Shown here: positions 58,048 through 64,000 of the stretch, piece after piece | Layout of the letters: every line of letters starts with the position of its first letter | How positions within the stretch are numbered: position 1 is the first letter of the stretch | NCBI GenBank assembly: GCA_035235625.1 | Contig: CP141144.1 | Span: 33,106,014 to 33,170,013, forward strand | Source of the DNA: Saururus chinensis | Taxonomy: Eukaryota; Streptophyta; Magnoliopsida; Piperales; Saururaceae | Reading direction: 5' to 3' | DNA length: 64,000 nucleotides | Notes under the pieces: generated by a model | Databases searched by the model: none | What the model saw: only the letters and a program-made list of their open reading frames with translations | Told to the model about the DNA's origin: nothing | Program-made: the position numbers and the translations under genes

Positions 58048-58685
58048 CGTATGCGTTTGAGCATGTTATGATTATTATGTTGACTGCTTCATGTTTGAGT
58101 TGCATGATGCATGCATTTTTGAACTTGGAGTTCACCGTTTGGGATTTCCCCTACTGGGTATTTTCCTACTGAGTATGAAAATACTCACCCTACTATTTTT
58201 AGCCCCGTTGTACGGGAGGTTTTGCAGGTTGTGCGGAGAGCTCCTAGTGATGGACGCTCATTTCAGCGGTGGATTGATTCCCGTTGACTCAGGTATCTGC
58301 TTGACTCTCTGCGAGTTTATTTGTGCCACGATCTCCTGTATTGGGTGAGATGAGAACATAAGATGTTTATTCTGGACTTTCATTTGGATCAGTCAGTGGA
58401 CTGTTATGGGACTTGTACTCAGGGATGCCTGGGAGAGTGATTTGTATTTAAAAGTCTATGATCATAGCAAATTTATTCGTATGTGTGTTTTCGAGTAGCG
58501 CCTGATGATATTTGCTTTGGCCGTACGATGATTGACCGTATGTGGATGTTTAATGTTTTAAATTATAAACTGTTTTATCAGGTTTTGGTTTCGTCATTTT
58601 TCCTCCGATTTACAGACGTTATATTAAAAAAATTTTCCGTGAATTTTAAGGAAAATGTGTGAAAAATCTTGGGCGTTACAAGTGC

Positions 58686-60335
58686 AATGGGCCCTTATTC
58701 ATTATTTATGCATTGGTGTGAATGCACGTTATTTATGTTGATTATGTTGATGTATGCTTTTATTATTGATATTTTAAGTTATATCAGTAACTTAAGGTTA
58801 ATAAAGACTAATCAAGAGATTTTGGTTGTCTTTGGATTGGGGGAAGAACACCTAATCAAGATAATAACTAAAATACCCTCTTTAGGGTTGGGACCAGTTC
58901 ATGGAGTGAATGGGGCCCTAACATAGAATTTTACCTTGGTTAATGAACTGAGGGTGGTTATGGGATGTTCTTGGAGTCAAAGTTTAAGCTCACAGTAATA
59001 GCCATGGCGGATATTTTGACACTCTTGGTCTCCATTTCTTTGGGACGATGGATCCCTGCGGATGCGCAGACCAGGTTTTTGAGCATCATGGAAGGCTCAT
59101 CTACCTCCGGCCAGTGTGTCCATGAGTATAGCTGGTACCTACATCTCTAGGCCCATGGCTGATCCAAGTGGATCTCTAGAGATGCTAGGAATTCTGATAA
59201 TAGCCATGGCAGTAATCTTTCAGACCTTTATGGTCTCTATTTCTTCGGGACGATGGATCCCTACAAATTCACAAACTAGGTTTTTGAGCATTATGGAAGG
59301 CTCATCTACCTCCGGCTAGTGTGTCCATGAGCACAACTTGTACCTACATCTCTAGGCCCATGGCTGATCTAAGTGGATCTCTTGAGATGCTAGGATTTTT
59401 GTGAGCATACAATTACTCCTTTGAGCGGGAGTCGGTATTTTTCAGGTAACAATTAGTTCATTGTTCCCTGAACAGTGTCCATTGTCTTGTGCAATGTGTT
59501 AGTCTTTATTGGTTAAAGGTCAACCGATGTTTCTGAGCTATGTTATATTCAGTGCTTTGTATATTACTTTACATGTGTCATTGTATATTGATGTTCTGCA
59601 TGTTGGAGTCTTGTGTTTAGTGATTTCTCGATGGACGAGTTGTCTCTAAGTGAATACAGATTTGTTAGTGTTAATTATCGAACAATGGTTTGAGAGATAA
59701 TTAATAACATTATTTGATATTGCTTGTTAATTAGATAAGTGGAACGATTAAAGGACTTGCATAAAAGGTAGGTTTCTTTAAAATACTTAAGCATTGCATG
59801 GGTAATGCTATGCTTCTTAGTATAGTGTAGTTTTTAGGCAGAACTACGTCTGGATCTGATCTTGTTGGAAATATTGGAGATGTTGGCCCGATCCAAAAAA
59901 TATTAATAAAACGTTTTGTCCTTTGGAAGCTCTTCTCCTGAAAGTGGAGAGATTCTATTGTTGTAGTTGTGGTTGTTTCATTTGGTTTGTTGCTAATTCT
60001 CCAGGCGACAACAGGTGAGACCAAGAAAGGTGAGCACAAGAAGAAGATTCTGTGCTTTTGCAACTCTAGTACGTTAGTGTATCTTTAGCATGAGATTCAA
60101 CTTGTTATTTATTTTTAGATGAGTGACAGACTTGTACTTAGATGGATGAGCTTGTCTTTATGAATTTTCAGACGTTAAATAATATCATATGATTTGATAT
60201 TCGTATTTGTGAACCCCAGTTATCATGACCTAGATATTTAATCAAAGGGTTTGTTTTGTATTTAAAGAAAAAAATTTCTCACTACTTACCGTTCGTGCTA
60301 TTTAAAAATGGTTTTAAAAATCCGGGTAGTGATAG
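58686..60335 (+). other. Possible gypsy LTR debris, no gene recognised
   Basis: Stop-rich sequence whose end (TCAGACGTTAAATAATATC near 60170, then ATCCGGGTAGTGAT near 60320) resembles the 3' end of some plant gypsy LTRs. It carries the tandem duplication listed next. No start or target duplication was identified. Confidence 0.3.
58997..59402. repeat. ~204-bp tandem duplication, two copies
   Basis: AATAGCCATGG starts copies at 58997 and 59199; GACGATGGATCCCT recurs 205 bp apart (59044, 59249). Shared blocks include AAGGCTCATCTACCTCCGG and CTAGGCCCATGGCTGATC. The copies differ by scattered substitutions and small indels. Confidence 0.9.
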
Positions 60336-61290
60336 TATGGATATATATATGTATATATATTTATATACTTAGCACTACGCATCTTCAAAATTCTGCTTTT
60401 GCTCACAAACAACTGCTCTGCTATAGTATTGCAAGTCACAATTTAGAGGGTTAGAGATGGATATTTATAGGGTTTTCTCTTCTTTGGAGTTCATTTCATC
60501 ACCTACTCAGTAGCTAAAATCCATCGCACAATTAACTTCTTCAAATTGGCCAGAAGTTGGGGATCCATTTTATTTTTGGCACGATCTCGGATTTTGTGGG
60601 AACCCGACTCTTCCTCTTACACTATCCTTCATATTCCAACAAACTCCCAACTCTTCCTCTTCATCTCCAATGAACGCACTCCTCTATATTTGATCCCAAA
60701 TCTTTTTTCAAACACTTGCACCATGATGACCCTAGCTCTTGCCTTCTGTAGTTGGTGACCAGTAAAATTCTTTTCCAACTTGTCTTTATTTAACCATGGC
60801 CACCCTACTGAGCCAATACATATCTAAAATCAACATCATGAACCCATTGAATTGCAACTCTTCCTCTTTTGGTTGGCTTGCTTCCCATCCAACTATAGCA
60901 CCAATTTAACAACATCCCTCACTCTAATTCAGCTTCATCCAATATGACTTCTTCTACTCTATTCTTGTCTCAAGACTCAATTAATAGCAAACCATCAAGT
61001 CAAATAAAAATTCAACATAAACTTCACAAATGGCCTTAACAATGAAGACTTAGGAGTTAGAATGTTATGTTATCTCCTTAGTTTTTGTTTCAAACTTGGG
61101 AAGAATTCTTGGGTATCTTAGTGTAATATCATCATATTGGTATTGGACTATATTTGTACATATGTATGATTATATATCTTATATATACAATATATGTCAT
61201 GAATGCATATTTAAATTAATAATTATGTCTATATTAGATAGACATTTACATGTATTGATTTTTTAATATGCATTATTTATATACAATTTC
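60336..61290. other. AT-rich sequence, nothing recognised
   Basis: It contains a TA microsatellite near 60340-60375 and short open frames without recognisable motifs. Poly-pyrimidine CTCTTCCTCTT phrases recur around 60610-60870. Confidence 0.5.
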
Positions 61291-61299
61291 AATATCATA

Positions 61300-61500
61300 T
61301 TTGAGTTTGAGTTCAAGCTTGAGCCGATTTTGAGTTGAGTTCGAGTTTCATTCGAGCTAAGCCGAGTCAAGTCGAGAAGGGGTAGGCTTAAACTCAATTT
61401 GAGCCGATTCGAGCTCGAGTCAAGTGCAAGCTGAGCCTCGTTTGAGCATAACCGAGTCAAGCTTGGCATGCTTGAGAAGCGAGCTTGGCTCAATAGCACC
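61300..61500. repeat. GAGC/TTGAG-rich degenerate repeat tract
   Basis: Repeated GAGTTCGAG, GAGCCGATT and CGAGTCAAG motifs end in AGCTTGGCTCAATAGCACCCC. Similar tracts are common in plant genomes, often next to hAT-type termini. The final TAGCACCCCTA could be the relic of such an end. Confidence 0.45.
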
Positions 61501-61507
61501 CCTACAT

Positions 61508-61983
61508 TAGGGCTGCATTGAAAACCAGGACCCGAACTGAACCTGATGGAACCGACCCGAGATTGGCCCTGGTTGGGTGTGGTCGGCTCCTATCTCGGGT
61601 TGGGTGGGTCTAAGAAAAAAATACCGAGGTGAACCTTAGGTTGGGTCCATCATGTGAAAACCCAAGAACCGACGCGAACCGACCCAAGTTCCTAATTAAC
61701 TTATAAAATCATATTTAACCTTAGTTATATGATTTTTATAATTTTTTATATATAAAATTAATTCAGTATAATGTCAAATTAATTTAAATTATTGGAACCA
61801 ACCCTACCCAAGATACAATTCTTGGTCCCTATTTCGGTTCTCAGATTTTTTGGGTGTTATTTTGGGTCAAGTCGGGTTCGAAAAATTTCGGTTCTTATCT
61901 CAGGTCGGGTTAGGTCCAAGGAACTCGGTTCCTATCTCGGGTCCTACAAAACCCGACCTAACCCGACCCAAGATGCTACCCTA
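61508..61983. mobile_element. Non-autonomous hAT-type MITE
   Basis: Terminal inverted repeats TAGGGCTGCAT (left) and ATGCTACCCTA (right) match at 9 of 11 positions. They are flanked by 8-bp direct repeats CCCTACAT (61500-61507) and CCCTAAAT (61984-61991), 7 of 8 identical. An 8-bp duplication and TAGGG ends are hAT hallmarks. Inside are subterminal inverted motifs (CCGACCCGA on the left; GGTCGGGTT and ACCCGACC on the right). There is no transposase, so movement needed one in trans. Confidence 0.8.
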
Positions 61984-62071
61984 CCCTAAATACTCCATTG
62001 TCTAGTAACATAATTTAATTCTTTCATAATGTTAGTGATATGATTATTAGTAACTAAAATATGTAAGTTTC

Positions 62072-62133
62072 TGATGATGTCATAACTTATGTGATAGTTA
62101 ATGATGATGTCATAACTTATGTGATATCATACT
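62072..62133. repeat. 31-bp tandem duplication
   Basis: GATGATGTCATAACTTATGT is present twice, at 62072 and 62103. Confidence 0.85.
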
Positions 62134-62629
62134 ATGCTCTTTTATAAAAGTGTTATAATAATATATATTAAATTTTATATATTTAAATATATAAAATTAT
62201 TTTGCACCTAATCAATGTGTACCCAGTGTATCATCAATGTGTAGTCATATAAGATATCATCGATATGATCTGCAATCAATACCAATATGTCCTTCGATGC
62301 TTGCAGAACATTAGCCTTGAATCTTCATTTAACAAACCACATAATGAATGATCCCTTGTTGAATGATCACTCTCGCATCAATCAATCTAACCTTGAAAGG
62401 CAAAAATCCTACACCAGAGGAAAAGAACTTCTCCTTCACAAGTGGAGAAGAAAAGTGCATGATGCTTGAATTCAATTGCCTCAGTTCCCAATCCTACTCT
62501 ATTTGTGTTTAAAGGCATTGTGCTATCTTTTCCAAATTCTCAGTAGGCAAGTGCTGAGGTTTTCTATGGTTTGAGCAGGAAGTTTTTTGAACTTTTAGCC
62601 AAAGATTAAGCAAGATATTTTGTCAATTG

Positions 62630-62890
62630 TTAGTGTCTAGCTTCTTATTGTTTGCTCCGCTCACTTTTTGGTTGCTCATTTGTGACAAAGGTTTAAATGA
62701 GGCCATCAATGGCATTAGTGATGACGACTGGTTTGTCTCGAGTTGTGATGGTTTTGAAGATGTTGTCACTACAATAAATTCAAACAAGAATGTGGGAACC
62801 CATGTGGGTCTTTCTACTTTCCTTGCGATCTCGTGGTGTAATTTTATGTGCTAGGATTCATGCTAGCTACTTCAATTGTATGTGTTGTTA
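62630..62890 (+). pseudogene. Fragment of an HD-ZIP III (REVOLUTA-like) transcription factor gene
   Basis: The plus strand reads TFWLLICDKGLNEAINGIS, then DDDWFVSSCDGFEDVVTTIN and NSNKNVG (about 62650-62800). This resembles the segment between the START and C-terminal domains of class III HD-ZIP proteins, which has DDGW, a C-D-G-x-E-D run and INSxK. After a frameshift a second block, ILCARIHAS (about 62840-62870), resembles the following ILCAKAS. No homeodomain, zipper or START sequence was found nearby, and the reading is broken. HD-ZIP III genes control polarity and vascular patterning; this piece cannot. Family assignment is from remembered conserved motifs and should be confirmed by search. 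Confidence 0.55.
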
Positions 62891-62899
62891 ATATTACCA

Positions 62900-64000
62900 T
62901 AAAAGTCTTCTTACTTTATCAATCTTTCTTATCAATTCACAAATATTTAAGTAATTATGCAAAAGACAACTCTTGGATGGCTTTTGTTTATTTAAGTCGG
63001 CCATTGCCCACAAGAAAATACCACTCTTAGCTAGCTTTAGTTTTAATTGGCCATTGTTCAAGAAACAATGTAGACTTAGTTTTTTTCTTGAAAAAAAAAC
63101 CTTATTTATAATCTTGAAATTACCTTTTGCGACAAGTTTATGTTTTTGAGTAGTTTTTTGGTAGTGGATTATTGTTGTGGCTAAAGGTAGTTAATACATT
63201 TTTTATTAAAATATCATTTTGCAACAAGTTATTGTCATCAAAAGTATGTCAATAAAAATCATGTATTGACAAATTTTATAATTAAATACCTAATACAAAA
63301 TTCAATTACCTAAGATTTGTTAGATTTGATTTAATAGTTAAAGGTGAGCTTAAGGAGCTTTTGAAAATCGAAGATCTTCAAGATTCAAGTTATTTCATTA
63401 AAAGTCAAACTATATGTGGATTGATCCAAAGGCACATGTGATCCATATAAAACACTCGAGTTTAAAAGTAAGCTTTGTCTTTCTACATCTTGTTATAACT
63501 ATTCATGATGTCAGAAAGTGTTAGAGTTTTGTCTAGATTACAACTTAAAATATTTGTTATCGATTGCTCAATCATCTACATATCACAGTAAATCAAGTCT
63601 AGATCGATCTACTTCTTACTGCATCAATCTATTTGAGTCAATATATTAGTAAATCGAACGGTCAAGGGATAGAGATCGATCTATCTACGAAACAAAATCA
63701 AGAAATAAGCTGATTCCATATCTAATTTATGTATGCATTCTAAGATTACTTACCCGGCCTATCATTAATATAGTGGTGGCATGAAAAACCCTGAGAGAGA
63801 TGCCTACCCTACTTCAGAAATACCCTAGATTGTTTTAAAGTAAATTTTATCTCTTTGCTTTTATTCATGTCAAACTCTTTAATTCAAATTTGATAGAAAT
63901 ATTCCAACCTAATTTGGAGTTTGTTTCATGAATGTGATCTAAACCCTCAAAATCTTAACTTTTAATTCCCTAAAAAAGTTTGATTGACCACTAGAAAGTG
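62900..64000. other. AT-rich sequence, nothing recognised
   Basis: No coding motif. GATCGATCTA-type motifs near 63600-63690 resemble those around 28450-28630, perhaps old copia LTR debris, but no ends are visible. Confidence 0.4.

Larger units (their letters stand above)
53758..58680 (+). mobile_element. 4.9-kb solo LTR of a gypsy element with Tekay/Del-like ends
   Basis: It begins TGTAAGGTCCCTG and ends TTGGGCGTTACA, flanked by an exact duplication AGTGC (53753-53757, 58681-58685). The termini closely match those of the Tekay/Del-like element (TGTAAGGACCCTG...GGGGCGTGACA). No internal coding region exists. A TATTTATA box is at about 53871. The 5' part (53880-55740) is very GC-rich and the remainder is full of minisatellites. 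This is an unusually long LTR; apparent proteins within it are composition artefacts. Confidence 0.93.

Noticed and set aside
57501..58135. Ser/Tyr/Thr/His-rich minus-strand open frames in three registers
   Set aside because: A 27-bp minisatellite, a multiple of three, keeps frames open. It has no start context or domain.

Overview
The window is plant nuclear DNA, most likely an angiosperm with a repeat-rich genome. The evidence is the set of plant Ty3/gypsy lineages (Reina, Tekay/Del and Athila/Tat types), a plant Ty1/copia gag remnant, a hAT MITE and a decayed piece of a plant HD-ZIP III gene. I see no intact host gene, rRNA, tRNA gene or CRISPR array. Almost every long open frame is retroelement debris or a by-product of tandem repeats.

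Layout. 1-1144 holds the 3' end of a Reina-type chromovirus (integrase tail, chromodomain, LTR). 1190-26746 is a second Reina-type element (339-bp LTRs, exact 5-bp target duplication ACTTG) swollen from about 5.5 kb to 25.6 kb by three nested insertions. These are a 1.4-kb solo LTR at 3498-4877 (TSD GCTAC), an 11.5-kb Tekay/Del-like chromovirus on the minus strand at 6727-18201 (3.4-kb LTRs, TSD CGTTG), and a 7.2-kb Athila-like element coding only gag and protease at 18553-25741 (TSD GTGGT/GTGGA). 26752-33069 is old AT-rich sequence with an unassigned coding relic, a possible copia LTR relic and an antisense copia gag relic (31982-32899). 33070-38162 has two Athila-like LTRs in head-to-head orientation around a deleted antisense gag.

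38580-39055 is a ~46-bp minisatellite. It abuts a 13.6-kb AT-rich satellite array (39100-52692) of about 44 diverged ~313-bp monomers. Each monomer looks like an ancient dimer of ~145-170-bp halves, and monomer subtypes recur mostly every four monomers (about 1.25 kb). After a 1-kb unclassified stretch comes a 4.9-kb solo LTR (53758-58680, TSD AGTGC) with a GC-rich 5' part and at least five internal minisatellites. The right end holds LTR-like debris with a ~204-bp tandem duplication, a 476-bp hAT MITE with an 8-bp TSD (61508-61983) and the HD-ZIP III pseudogene fragment (about 62630-62890).

Nothing here works together as a pathway. The biology is layered retrotransposition, LTR recombination to solo LTRs, decay dominated by stops that fit C-to-T change, and satellite amplification: typical of pericentromeric or other heterochromatin. 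The most interesting signals are the satellite's higher-order structure, positionally conserved hairpins in the Reina LTRs whose arms differ in sequence, a TTCGAACG module shared by LTRs of two unrelated lineages, and the 5-kb inverted LTR pair.
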